Position numbers and translations under genes: made by a program. A stretch of DNA of 64,000 nt from Elusimicrobium minutum Pei191 (GTDB lineage Bacteria; Elusimicrobiota; Elusimicrobia; Elusimicrobiales; Elusimicrobiaceae), in NCBI RefSeq assembly GCF_000020145.1, contig NC_010644.1, forward strand, positions 434,001 through 498,000. The letters run 5' to 3'. The notes under the pieces are model-generated. The model was not told the origin of the DNA. It saw nothing but the letters and a program-made list of their open reading frames with translations, and did not search any database. Position 1 is the stretch's first letter, and each line of letters begins with the position of its first letter. This document shows positions 18,152-26,142 of this stretch, piece by piece.

Positions 18152-18225
18152 TTGCGGGGACAGGATTTGAACCTGTGGTCTCAAGGTTATGGGCCTTGCG
18201 AGATACCGGGCTTCTCTACCCCGCA
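18152..18225 (-). tRNA. Initiator tRNA-fMet (CAT) with unusual anticodon arm
   Basis: This minus-strand 74-nt tRNA has the A11-T24 pair and overall pattern of bacterial initiators (GCGGGGTAGAG at the 5' end, CCCGGTA D-loop, CAAATCCTG T-arm). The anticodon loop reads CCCATAA: anticodon CAT but C at position 33, where T is nearly universal. The anticodon stem is CAAGG/CCTTG, so pair 29-41 is A-T and only two of the three conserved G-C pairs remain. Positions 1-72 are T-A rather than the usual C/A mismatch. CCA is not encoded. A TATAAT-like box lies about 6 bp upstream on the minus strand. Confidence 0.88.
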
Positions 18226-18318
18226 ATATTATTATAGCATAATAAAGCGGTTTTTAGAATAATTTTTTATTTTTTACGACGGAAACAAGTCTGTTTTTTT
18301 ATATGTAAAATTTAGGCC

Positions 18319-18346
18319 TTGACACTTCCTTTTAAGTTGTTATACT
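18319..18346 (+). promoter_or_regulatory. Sigma-70-type promoter of the ncRNA
   Basis: A perfect TTGACA at 18319-18324 and TATACT at 18341-18346 with 16-bp spacing point to a start near 18353. No open reading frame of credible quality follows, but a strong terminator lies about 200 bp later, which supports an RNA gene. Confidence 0.75.
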
Positions 18347-18352
18347 ATCTTT

Positions 18353-18580
18353 ACACACCCTGATTGTTGTTATATACACTAACAGGGTAACCAGAAGGCC
18401 AGTTATGGCCGTGAGGATGAAAAAGATGAGTTCTGTTCTTTCCGGTTGCTGTGTGATTCGGTGGAGGCACCAATACATAGCGTTAAGACCCGTAAGACAG
18501 GACAGTACACAAAAGAGATGGAGTCGTAATGAGTAAACTAACGAACTAAACCCCCGTAATATTAACGGGGGTTTATTATT
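18353..18580 (+). ncRNA. Unassigned structured RNA of about 225 nt
   Basis: The transcript runs from the promoter at 18319-18346 to a terminator with arms 18548-18557 and 18565-18574 (AAACCCCCGT/ACGGGGGTTT). Internal helices include ACCCTG/CAGGGT near the 5' end, GGCCA-GTTA-TGGCC, and GCTGTGT/ACATAGC enclosing GGTG-GAGG-CACC. The size is in the range of 6S RNA, but I cannot build the long interrupted duplex with a central bubble, and no SRP, tmRNA or RNase P motif is seen. A 39-codon ORF inside lacks coding character. It stands between tRNA-fMet and glycerate kinase. Confidence 0.55.
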
Positions 18581-18661
18581 TGTTAAATAAGCAATAAAAA
18601 CCAAAAACCCGCGCTATTATATAGGCCCGCCGGGTTTTAAATTAACTAAAATGTTAAGCGT

Positions 18662-19771
18662 TTAATGTTTTGGGCGCGGGCGGCTGTTAAATAATACCGC
18701 GGCGGTTTTATTTAATAATTTGGCGGCTTTTTTTAAGGAATCTTCCTCATTTTTACAAAGAGCGCAAAGTTCAAACACTGCGGTTATTGATTTGTTTTTA
18801 TAATTTTTTATCTCATTTTTACCGCATATAAAAGCAAGCGGTTTATTATATTTACCGGCAAGTCTTACGGCGTGAAAAGGGGCTTTGCCCATAAAAGTTT
18901 GTTCATCTAATTTACCTTCGGTGGTAATAACTAAATCAGCTTTTTTTATTAGATCTTCTATTTTAAATTTATTAAATATGAACTCGGCGCCGTTAATAAA
19001 CCGGGCGTTTAAAAAAGCAAGCATCCCAGCCGCTATAGCGCCTGCTGCTCCAGTGCCGGGAATAGTACTTATATCTTTTTTAAATTGTTTTGTTAAAACA
19101 TTATTGTATGTGATAAGAGCTTTTTCTATAACAGCCACTTCGCTTAATTTTTTAGACTTTTGCGGACCGTATACCGCGGCCGAACCTTTTGGCCCCAAAA
19201 GCGGGTTAACTACATCCGTAAGCGCAAAAAATTGAAGTCCTTTTACTTTTAAATCTTCTGTGTCAAAACTGTGTAAACTGACAAGGCCTTTTGTAGTGTC
19301 TGGGATTTTAATACCTTTGGAATTAAAAAAATTAACGCCCATGGCTCTCGCCATTCCTGCGCCGCCGTCGTTACACGCCACGCCGCCTAATCCGACATAA
19401 AAATTTTTAACGCCTTTTTTGGCCGCCTGCATTATCATTTCGCCAACGCCATACGAGGTTGAATCTAACACACGTAAATCTTTTTTAGCTATACCGCCAA
19501 GACCGCATATTTTGGCCGTCTCTATAAGCGCGGTTTTTTTGTTTAACAAAACGCAAGGGGCAAAATGTTTTTTGCCGTAAGCGTCGGAAACTTTAAATTT
19601 TAATATTTTAAGATTTTTATTGTTTGATAAAAAAGCGTCTATAATGCCGTCGCCGCCGTCGGCAATAACTTTTACGCGCGCGTTTTTAGGTGCATGTTTT
19701 TTTATTATTTTACCCGCGGCTGGGGCTGTTAAGCTGCCTTTAAAAGCGTTAGGTAAAATAAGAACTTTCAT
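18662..19771 (-). CDS. glxK: Glycerate kinase, GlxK/GarK family
   Basis: This 369-aa enzyme starts KVLILPNAFKGSLTAP, the hallmark of the GarK/GlxK glycerate kinase family, with KVIADGGDGIIDAFL, GLGGVACNDGGAGMARAMG and TTEGKLDEQTFMGKAP following. It phosphorylates glycerate, usually at the 2-position in this family, feeding glycolysis. The ending is PRPKH, slightly truncated relative to E. coli GlxK. Its start overlaps the stop of the upstream gene by TAATG, so the two are translationally coupled. A GC-rich hairpin at about 18604-18638 downstream may end the transcript. Confidence 0.92.
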   Translation of the reverse strand: MKVLILPNAFKGSLTAPAAGKIIKKHAPKNARVKVIADGGDGIIDAFLSNNKNLKILKFKVSDAYGKKHFAPCVLLNKKTALIETAKICGLGGIAKKDLRVLDSTSYGVGEMIMQAAKKGVKNFYVGLGGVACNDGGAGMARAMGVNFFNSKGIKIPDTTKGLVSLHSFDTEDLKVKGLQFFALTDVVNPLLGPKGSAAVYGPQKSKKLSEVAVIEKALITYNNVLTKQFKKDISTIPGTGAAGAIAAGMLAFLNARFINGAEFIFNKFKIEDLIKKADLVITTEGKLDEQTFMGKAPFHAVRLAGKYNKPLAFICGKNEIKNYKNKSITAVFELCALCKNEEDSLKKAAKLLNKTAAVLFNSRPRPKH

Positions 19772-21021
19772 TATAACATCCAGCTGAATTTTAGTAATGC
19801 GGAAAAGTATGTGGAAGGGGAGTCTTTAAAGTCGTTGCTTCTGCTTGCGTTATGAAGTCTTGCCTCAAGGCCGACATAAGTGTCGCCAAATTTTCTTGAA
19901 ACGCCCAACCCCACTGTTCCTACAAAACCAGATGACGACGCGCTGTTTGTTGAATATGTAGGAGTCGGGTCCGTAGGGCTTACGGGATTATTATAATCGT
20001 CTTTTTTAATATTTAAAGAAGCGTGCTCATAACCCGCGGACGCCAATATATAGGTTTTTAATTTTGGGCTTGTGGTAAGGTAGTAATTTGTTATTAGATT
20101 AAAATGAAATAACTGGCCCGAAGTTTCGTAAGCTTCCCTGTCCGTAAAACCGGGGGGCCAAATATCAAAGTTAGACTTACGCATGGCAGATACTAAAATG
20201 CCTGGGCCTATCCATAAATTGGTTTTTTTTATGCGCCACAAATGCTCAATTTGGGCTGAGGCGCCAAAACCGCCCACATCTTCACCCATAATTTTTAAAG
20301 AACTGTCTAAGGCGCCCGCTGATAATGCGAAATATCTTTTTTCATTACTTTTGGAAGAAGCTGTTTTTGGCGTTTTTTCTTTTTTAGGTTTTGGTTCTTT
20401 TATGGCCGGCGTTTTTTTATCAGTCGTTAAAGTGGTTTCTTTATAAACTTCTTTTGAAGCCTGTGTTGCCTGTACAAGAGGTGTTGTTTGCGCGGGCGCT
20501 GTGCGGACGGGAATATATTCCAAAGCCGGCGCTACGGAGCTTTTAGCTCCGAAAGCTTTTTCTAAATCTTCGTCAATAGCTATACCTGTTTTTTTTATTT
20601 CCGTTTCTTTTTTAGCTTCCAGCATATCTTTTTCTTTTTGTTGCTGGTCGGCGTATTTTCTTTCTTCTTCAGCCTGGCCGTAGTCATAAATTTCAATAGA
20701 AGCGATTTTAGGCATGTCTATATTGGTGTAACCGTTATCCGTTTTTAAGCGTACGTTAAACTGGTCAATATCTTCAATAACGCCTATTATCTCACCGCCG
20801 CCTTTTAAAGAGATTTTATGTTTGTCAGGCATAATTTCAACAATATTTCTTTGTGGCAGAGTAAGAACACCGTATTTTGTTTTTAAATCTAAAGTGTATT
20901 CCGTTTGTCCTAAAATAGAGCCTGTTAATATAGTGCCGTTTTTAAGGCGTACGCCTTCCGCGCCGGCGAAAACAGCGGTTAAAAATGTAAAAACTAAAAC
21001 TAACAAAATTCTATTTTTCAT
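19771..21021 (-). CDS. Predicted outer-membrane protein with SH3-like N-terminal domain
   Basis: This 416-aa secreted protein has signal peptide MKNRILLVLVFTFLTAVFAGA. About residues 22-105 form a duplicated small beta domain (RLKNGTILTGSILGQTEYT, then KGGEIIGVIEDIDQFNVRL), like the LSm/SH3-like folds found in other periplasmic proteins. A charged, Lys- and Thr/Pro-rich linker follows (to about 225). The last 190 residues alternate polar and hydrophobic positions, end in FSWML and look like an eight-strand-type outer-membrane barrel (LGVSRKFGDTYVGLEARLH). A GTG three codons upstream is possible, but AGGTG lies well placed before the ATG at 21021. Function unknown; a link with glycerate kinase is only positional. 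Confidence 0.75.
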   Translation of the reverse strand: MKNRILLVLVFTFLTAVFAGAEGVRLKNGTILTGSILGQTEYTLDLKTKYGVLTLPQRNIVEIMPDKHKISLKGGGEIIGVIEDIDQFNVRLKTDNGYTNIDMPKIASIEIYDYGQAEEERKYADQQQKEKDMLEAKKETEIKKTGIAIDEDLEKAFGAKSSVAPALEYIPVRTAPAQTTPLVQATQASKEVYKETTLTTDKKTPAIKEPKPKKEKTPKTASSKSNEKRYFALSAGALDSSLKIMGEDVGGFGASAQIEHLWRIKKTNLWIGPGILVSAMRKSNFDIWPPGFTDREAYETSGQLFHFNLITNYYLTTSPKLKTYILASAGYEHASLNIKKDDYNNPVSPTDPTPTYSTNSASSSGFVGTVGLGVSRKFGDTYVGLEARLHNASRSNDFKDSPSTYFSALLKFSWML

Positions 21022-21035
21022 TAAAGACACCTGTT

Positions 21036-21061
21036 AAGGCAGGGCTTGGAAGCCCTGCCTT
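21036..21061 (-). promoter_or_regulatory. Hairpin between two minus-strand genes
   Basis: Arms 21036-21047 and 21050-21061 (AAGGCAGGGCTT/AAGCCCTGCCTT) form a perfect 12-bp stem. On the minus strand no T-run follows; instead the AGGTG ribosome site of the next gene begins within 10 bp. It may be a weak terminator of the 21070-21438 gene, an mRNA-processing stop or a translation modulator. Confidence 0.55.
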
Positions 21062-21069
21062 AATTAAGT

Positions 21070-21438
21070 TTATTTTTTGGAATGTTTTTCTTCTTTTTCT
21101 TTGCAGGCGCCTTTTACCGCGCATTTAATTTTCTTAAGTGCTTTTGTAATAGTTGCGAATGTGATAAGAGCAAGAGCCACTAATCCGAAGTTGCTTGCTA
21201 TTGCGAATATCGCGGGCCATCTGGCTTCGATAGGTTCATAGCCGATTGCCGTTCTTACAAAAACGTCATAGGTTTGCACTAATCCGTAAATGACAACTAT
21301 ATAGAACAAAACTACAAATATATAGTACAAAACGTTAAGTTTGAACCAGTTATGCGGAAAAACATATTTAAATTTTTTCAATTTACAGAGACCTTCTTTG
21401 CAGCAACAGGCTTTTTTATCTTTCTTTTCTTCTGTCAT
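21070..21438 (-). CDS. Small membrane protein with Cys-rich N-terminus
   Basis: This 122-aa protein has a Lys/Cys-rich N-terminal tail (KKDKKACCCKEGLCKLKK), two hydrophobic segments (about 40-60 and 80-100), and a Lys-rich, Cys-containing C-terminal tail (KCAVKGACKEKEEKHSKK). Both tails would lie in the cytoplasm. The five N-terminal Cys could bind metal or be lipid- or redox-modified; no known family is recognised. It has a strong AGGAGAAATT ribosome site. It lies between recN and the barrel gene and may be cotranscribed with recN. Confidence 0.7.
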   Translation of the reverse strand: MTEEKKDKKACCCKEGLCKLKKFKYVFPHNWFKLNVLYYIFVVLFYIVVIYGLVQTYDVFVRTAIGYEPIEARWPAIFAIASNFGLVALALITFATITKALKKIKCAVKGACKEKEEKHSKK

Positions 21439-21492
21439 AATTTCTCCTTAATAGCGAGGCGGCTTATATTTTTATTCCGCCTCTTGTAAAAT

Positions 21493-23154
21493 TTACGCCG
21501 TTTCACGGCTGTGTTTAATGAGCTCCTGGGCGTGTTTAAAACCCGCGGAATCCTTGCCGTGCGTACTACCTAACATTCTAGCAATTTCTAAAGTTTTTGC
21601 GTCACTGTCGAGTTGTGTTACTGTTACGCGGGTATTTTTTTTATCGCTTGTTTTACTTACGTTAAAATGTTTGTCCCCGTAAACGGCAACTTGCGCCAAA
21701 TGTGTAACGCAAAGCGTTTGTTTACCTAAAGAAACTTTTTTAAGTTTTTGTCCTACCAAAAGGCCTGTATGTCCGCCTATGCCCGCGTCAATTTCGTCAA
21801 ATACCATAACAGGCGTGTTACCGGCCAAAACGGTTTTAAGGCCCAGCATAACGCGGCTCATTTCTCCGCCGGAAGCTATGTTTTTTAAAGGTCTAAGGCT
21901 TTGCCCCGGGTTTGGCGAGAATAAAAACTCAACTATATTGGCGCCTTTAGGACCCAAAGACTCTTCCTCAAAAATAATATCCGTTTTAAATTTAACGTCA
22001 TTAAATCCCAACTTGCTTATTTCTAAGGTAATCAAAGAATCCAGCTTTGATGCTGCCGTTACGCGCGATTCATGCAAAACCATACAGCCTTTCATAAGCT
22101 TTTCTTTTACTTCGGCAAGTTCCTGTTGTAATTCCTGCTCCTTTTCTTCTGAGTAGGACAGGCTTTCAATTTGTTTTAAAAATATTTCGGCGTTATTCAA
22201 AATATCCTGTATTTCAGGGCCGTACTTTAATTTAAGATTGTTAATTTTTTGCTGTCTGCTCAGCATAGCATCCAATATCGAGGGGTCCGCCTCAATGTTT
22301 TCATTATAAGTGTAAAGCGTTTGGGCAGCGTCTTCCAAATTGCGCAGAGATGATGTTACCTCTTCCAGTACAGGGGCTAAAGCCTCGTCCAGTTCGGACA
22401 TTTCTGAAATGTTTTTTTCCGCCTTGGATATTAAATCTATACCCGCGGTTTCGCCTTCATACAGCAGGTTATAAGCATCTTTAGCCAATTCTTTTAATTT
22501 GCCGGAGTGTTTAAGCTTTGGCAAAGCGTTGTCGATTTCAATATCTTCACCTGGTTTAAGGTTAACGTCCATAATTTCTTTATATTGGAACCTATAAAGA
22601 TCAAGAAGCTTTTCTTTTTGCGTTTTGCTCATATGAAGAGCTTCTATTTTAGACATTATGTCGCGCATTTTATTATAGTAAAGCGCAATGCCTTCCAAAT
22701 GTTTATGGTTTTTTGCAAACTTATCTAGCAAATCTAAATGTGTGGAGGTTTTTAAAAGCGTATGATGGTCGTGCTGGCCGTGAAAGTCAACTAAAAATTC
22801 GCCCAATTCAGCCAAGGCGCCGGCAGGAACTACGGTATTGTTAATCCATCCTTTGCCTTTGCCTTTTATGTCGAGTTCTCTTTTAATGTTAATCACCGGG
22901 CCACATATATTATATTTAGCGGCCACATTTTTGGGTATAAAAGATGAATCAAAAGACGCGGAAACCGACATTTTGCCCGCGCCCTCTTTAATTAAACTGC
23001 TTCCTCCGCGCGCGCCCAAGACAAAACCCAAAGCTTCTATAATAATTGATTTGCCCGCGCCTGTTTCACCGCTAAACACATTCAGGCCGGGCGCCGGTTC
23101 TAAATTAATATCATCTAAAATAGCGAAATTTTTTATACTTAAATTTTTTAACAC
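21493..23154 (-). CDS. recN: DNA repair ATPase RecN
   Basis: This 553-aa SMC-like ATPase acts early in double-strand-break repair. Walker A is GETGAGKS at 29-36; VDFHGQHDHHTLL is the RecN-specific segment; signature IASGGEMSRVMLGLK and Walker B VFDEIDAGIGG complete the C-terminal head; coiled coils lie between. Length is normal. Its ATG overlaps the nadK stop by one base, a nadK-recN order known from many bacteria. Confidence 0.96.
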   Translation of the reverse strand: MLKNLSIKNFAILDDINLEPAPGLNVFSGETGAGKSIIIEALGFVLGARGGSSLIKEGAGKMSVSASFDSSFIPKNVAAKYNICGPVINIKRELDIKGKGKGWINNTVVPAGALAELGEFLVDFHGQHDHHTLLKTSTHLDLLDKFAKNHKHLEGIALYYNKMRDIMSKIEALHMSKTQKEKLLDLYRFQYKEIMDVNLKPGEDIEIDNALPKLKHSGKLKELAKDAYNLLYEGETAGIDLISKAEKNISEMSELDEALAPVLEEVTSSLRNLEDAAQTLYTYNENIEADPSILDAMLSRQQKINNLKLKYGPEIQDILNNAEIFLKQIESLSYSEEKEQELQQELAEVKEKLMKGCMVLHESRVTAASKLDSLITLEISKLGFNDVKFKTDIIFEEESLGPKGANIVEFLFSPNPGQSLRPLKNIASGGEMSRVMLGLKTVLAGNTPVMVFDEIDAGIGGHTGLLVGQKLKKVSLGKQTLCVTHLAQVAVYGDKHFNVSKTSDKKNTRVTVTQLDSDAKTLEIARMLGSTHGKDSAGFKHAQELIKHSRETA

Positions 23155-23993
23155 TATCTGTTACCCCACTTAAGTTTGCTGTTTAAAGTTTTTAAAAAGT
23201 CGTAATTTTCAACCTGTAAAAGTTTTAATTTAGTGGGACTTGTGGATATTAAAACGCTGTCGCCCGTTTCAATAATGTAGGTTATTTGCCCGTCTATGTT
23301 TACGGTGGCGTAATCGCCATCTCTCTTAAATTGGGGGGTAAAAACCAACTGTGAACTGCCTTGCATAACAAGCGGACGCTGCGTTAAAGTGTGCGGGCAT
23401 ATCGGGGTAATTAAAATTACGTCAACCTCAGGCGCTATTACGGGGCCTCCGGCGGCTAAAGAATAAGCGGTAGAGCCTGTGGGGGTGGAAGCTATAATTC
23501 CGTCGCCAAAGTATTTCTGGGTTTCTTTGCCTAAAGAGGACATTTCAATAGTAAAAGCCCTTGCCCCGCCTGTTTTTATAACGCAGTCATTAAAGGCGGG
23601 CTGTTCTTTCGTTATATATTTGCCGTTTTTAAATATGCTTACCGTTAGAAGAGATAAATCATGCCCGCTGTATTTACCTCTTATTATTTGAGAAAGGATT
23701 TCTTTGTAATTGATTAAATCCGCGCTTGTCAAAAAGCCGAGGTTGCCGGCGTTAATGCCAAAAAGTTTAACCTTCTTTTTTAAGGCCGCTCTTCCCGCCT
23801 GTAAAACAGTGCCATCCCCGCCTATGGTTATTAAAAGTTCAATTTCAGCGAGCATATGGGTAAAATCCGAATTATCAAAAATGGTTGTTTTTGCCCCTTG
23901 TTCCTGTAAAAAGGAGGCTACCGCCTCAGCCACGGCGCGATTATGTGTTTTTTCCTTATTATAATATAGCCCGATATTCTTAAATATAATCAT
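23154..23993 (-). CDS. nadK: NAD kinase
   Basis: This 279-aa enzyme makes NADP from NAD and ATP. The GGDGTVLQAGR motif, NAGNLGFLTSAD, and GSTAYSLAAGGP with ITPICPHTLTQRP are diagnostic. It overlaps recN by a base. Together with nadA-nadC in the same window it covers part of NAD(P) supply, though the genes are not in one operon. Confidence 0.95.
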   Translation of the reverse strand: MIIFKNIGLYYNKEKTHNRAVAEAVASFLQEQGAKTTIFDNSDFTHMLAEIELLITIGGDGTVLQAGRAALKKKVKLFGINAGNLGFLTSADLINYKEILSQIIRGKYSGHDLSLLTVSIFKNGKYITKEQPAFNDCVIKTGGARAFTIEMSSLGKETQKYFGDGIIASTPTGSTAYSLAAGGPVIAPEVDVILITPICPHTLTQRPLVMQGSSQLVFTPQFKRDGDYATVNIDGQITYIIETGDSVLISTSPTKLKLLQVENYDFLKTLNSKLKWGNR

Positions 23994-24034
23994 ATAGAAA
24001 TTCTATCATAAAATTAAAACAAATCTCCGCGCGG

Positions 24035-24119
24035 GTTTAGAGGCTAAGGCCCGGAAGGTAAGACCTATTTGACGTATAGGTCTTTTGACCCTGGAAAACG
24101 GGCTCCCCAAAAACTAAAC
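24035..24119 (+). ncRNA. Structured intergenic element upstream of the ChaN-like genes
   Basis: Nested helices can form: GTTTAG/CTAAAC (24035-24040 with 24114-24119), GCCCG/CGGGC (24049-24053 with 24099-24103), GGT/ACC, and a 9-bp perfect stem AAGACCTAT/ATAGGTCTT (24060-24068 with 24076-24084). The loop-side sequence CCCGGAAGGTAAG partly recalls the SRP RNA tetraloop, but the AGCA motif is missing and the halves do not pair as SRP RNA. It ends just before the ATG at 24127, so a 5'-leader or riboswitch-like role is possible. Strand is inferred from the downstream gene. Confidence 0.4.
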
Positions 24120-24126
24120 TTTTAAT

Positions 24127-25086
24127 ATGGGAAATAATATAAGAAAAATGTTTTTTGCATTTTTATTTTTATATGTTGCCGCTTTTGTTTTTGGGCAAAG
24201 CGCAGCGGAGCCTTCTTTAAAAGCTGTTGAAATGTCTATAACCGCCTATCAAAATGACGCTATGGCTTTTGCCGTTAAGGACGGGTTTAATAAAACTAAA
24301 AGCCTTAGAGTTCCTAGAGAAGACCCTTCCATCGACAAGCTGACTTTTGAAATAAACGCTTTTTTAGGTGATAGAAATAACGGCGGGTATATTAAAAATA
24401 AAGGGGCAAAAATTGATTATGCCAAAGAGTTGCCCAAGGTAAAAGTAATTTTGGCGGGGGAAATTCATTTTTTTAATTCAGAGGAGCAGGTTGAAGGCAT
24501 TTTAAAATCATTTAAGAACCCATATTTAGCTTCCGAATTTTTCTCAACGGATATGGAGGATGAAATTGAAGTTTACAGGCTGACTAAGGATGATTTTTAT
24601 ATCCCTTCTTACGCACCCGAGCTAAAAGAATTAAGGGCAAAACTTATAAAACTGGCTGGAAACTCGCACATTATAGCTTTGGAAAACGGACGTATGTACG
24701 AACCAAAGAAAATAGCCGAAAAAATAAACGAAGCGGATGATTATATAATGGCTTCATTAATCGCTTCAAGTTCATTTGAGTTTCATAAAACGGTTGTCGG
24801 TTTGGGATACAGAAACGGATTTTGGCTTGATCGTTTGTCAGATATTATAAAAGATGATAACACGATAGTCGTTTACGGCGGCATGGGGCATATGCTCTAC
24901 GGAGCGGAGTCAGGTTCTTTGTCAGACAGGCTTGCCGCAGAAAATATTGAAACGGCTGTTATATTTTTAATTTCAAAACAAAGGCTTGATGTACGGGTCG
25001 CCCAAGGTTTGGGTCCGGGGCTTACTTTAGTAAAAATGCCCGAACCTGAAAAATACGGTTTTGATTTTATGGTGATTCACGATTAA
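24127..25086 (+). CDS. Secreted ChaN/TIKI-like protein, copy 1
   Basis: This 319-aa protein has a signal peptide (FFAFLFLYVAAFVFGQS). The core carries VILAGEIHFFNSEEQ near residue 112 (GExH motif) and VYGGMGHMLYGAESGSLSDRL near the C-terminus. GExH plus a late GHM histidine is the pattern of the TIKI/TraB, ChaN and erythromycin-esterase-like superfamily, whose members are metal- or heme-dependent hydrolases or binding proteins. It differs from copies 2 and 3: the YRNRHW segment reads YRNGFW, so one conserved histidine is lost. Start ATG at 24127 has no clear ribosome site; an ATG at 24148 is an alternative. It is first of three tandem paralogues. Confidence 0.7.
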   Translation: MGNNIRKMFFAFLFLYVAAFVFGQSAAEPSLKAVEMSITAYQNDAMAFAVKDGFNKTKSLRVPREDPSIDKLTFEINAFLGDRNNGGYIKNKGAKIDYAKELPKVKVILAGEIHFFNSEEQVEGILKSFKNPYLASEFFSTDMEDEIEVYRLTKDDFYIPSYAPELKELRAKLIKLAGNSHIIALENGRMYEPKKIAEKINEADDYIMASLIASSSFEFHKTVVGLGYRNGFWLDRLSDIIKDDNTIVVYGGMGHMLYGAESGSLSDRLAAENIETAVIFLISKQRLDVRVAQGLGPGLTLVKMPEPEKYGFDFMVIHD

Positions 25087-25104
25087 AAAACCGGGGATTT
25101 TTAT

Positions 25105-26079
25105 ATGAAAAAAGCAATTATAACTTTAGTTTTAATCTTAATGGTTTCTGTTTGCCAGGCGCAAAATTCTGCCACCGCTTTTGTCTATCCTGGGCATGAA
25201 AGAATTGAAGAGAAATTAAAAATTTACCAGAAAGAATTTGAACTTTCAAGTTATACTGACCCGTTTATACGTAAAGATATTGACACAAAGGCTACGGCGG
25301 AAACAGACTCCCTTATTAATGGCTTTCTACGTTCCTCTTTGACTTCTAAAAACATAAAACATATTCCGTACGGTATAGATTATTCAAAATTTATTCCTAA
25401 AGACACAAAAGTTGTGTTAGTGGGAGAGACGCATGGTTATGGCTTTGAAACCCATATGGAAAGCATAATAAAGAGTTTGAGATCTGCCGGGAAAAACCCT
25501 TATTTCGCCACAGAATTTCTTTCCTCGGAGGCTAATGCCTGGCTTGCCGCGGCCAAAAAAGAAAAAAATAAAAATTATTTAGATTTTGTTGCAATTTCTG
25601 AGGAGGCCTTCCCCATTCTGGAAGCTTTTGATGATTTAACCGTTATCGGGCTTGAAGTGCCGGAAATTTTTAATGACAGACAAATGATAAACGCTTTTTG
25701 TATACACGCCGCTCTTTTTTGCGCGCTACATGAAGGCGAGATTGCCGACACAAAGGCTGACCTTGCCTGTGTTATAAGCGCGGCTGAAGCCACTGCGTAT
25801 CGCAACAGGCACTGGATTAACGTGCTTGACCCTTACCTGCGTAACAGCGAACCTGTTGTAATCTACGGGGGTATAGGGCATATGTATTATGGCGAGCCTT
25901 CCGGTTCTTTGGCGGACAGGCTTGTAGCGCGCGACATAAAGACTGTTGTTATATATATGTTCTCAAAAAAACAGTTGGACCAAGATTTAAAAGAAAAATT
26001 TAAACAAGAAGCTGTTGTCAAAATCCCGTCAGGACGGAAATCCGAACTTGGAATTGATTATGTTATTATTATTGACTAA
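25105..26079 (+). CDS. Secreted ChaN/TIKI-like protein, copy 2
   Basis: This 324-aa paralogue has signal peptide MKKAIITLVLILMVSVCQAQ. Motifs are VVLVGETHGYGFETHMES, EATAYRNRHWINVLDPYL and VIYGGIGHMYYGEPSGSLADR. The complete set GETH, RNRHW and GHM suggests an intact active or ligand site. The substrate is unknown; peptide, polyketide lactone or heme handling are all known in the wider superfamily. It follows copy 1 by 18 bp with a GGGGATTT ribosome site, so the first two copies form one operon. Confidence 0.72.
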   Translation: MKKAIITLVLILMVSVCQAQNSATAFVYPGHERIEEKLKIYQKEFELSSYTDPFIRKDIDTKATAETDSLINGFLRSSLTSKNIKHIPYGIDYSKFIPKDTKVVLVGETHGYGFETHMESIIKSLRSAGKNPYFATEFLSSEANAWLAAAKKEKNKNYLDFVAISEEAFPILEAFDDLTVIGLEVPEIFNDRQMINAFCIHAALFCALHEGEIADTKADLACVISAAEATAYRNRHWINVLDPYLRNSEPVVIYGGIGHMYYGEPSGSLADRLVARDIKTVVIYMFSKKQLDQDLKEKFKQEAVVKIPSGRKSELGIDYVIIID

Positions 26080-26142
26080 AAGGCAAAAAACATAATTGTT
26101 TTGTCTTTACGACTTGCTGAGGTTAATTTATAAATTTCTATT

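Noticed and set aside
18425-18535. 39-codon plus-strand ORF in the ncRNA
   Set aside because: It begins MKKMSSVLSGC like a tiny lipoprotein, but the rest is Arg/Gln-rich without coding character and the GAGG is directly against the ATG.
18332-18604. 90-aa minus-strand ORF
   Set aside because: It runs through a strong terminator and the promoter region, with no ribosome site; a chance frame antisense to the RNA.
24035-24119. SRP 4.5S RNA
   Set aside because: CCCGGAAGG looks like the GGAA tetraloop, but the AGCA motif is missing and the flanks do not pair; a 9-bp hairpin competes.
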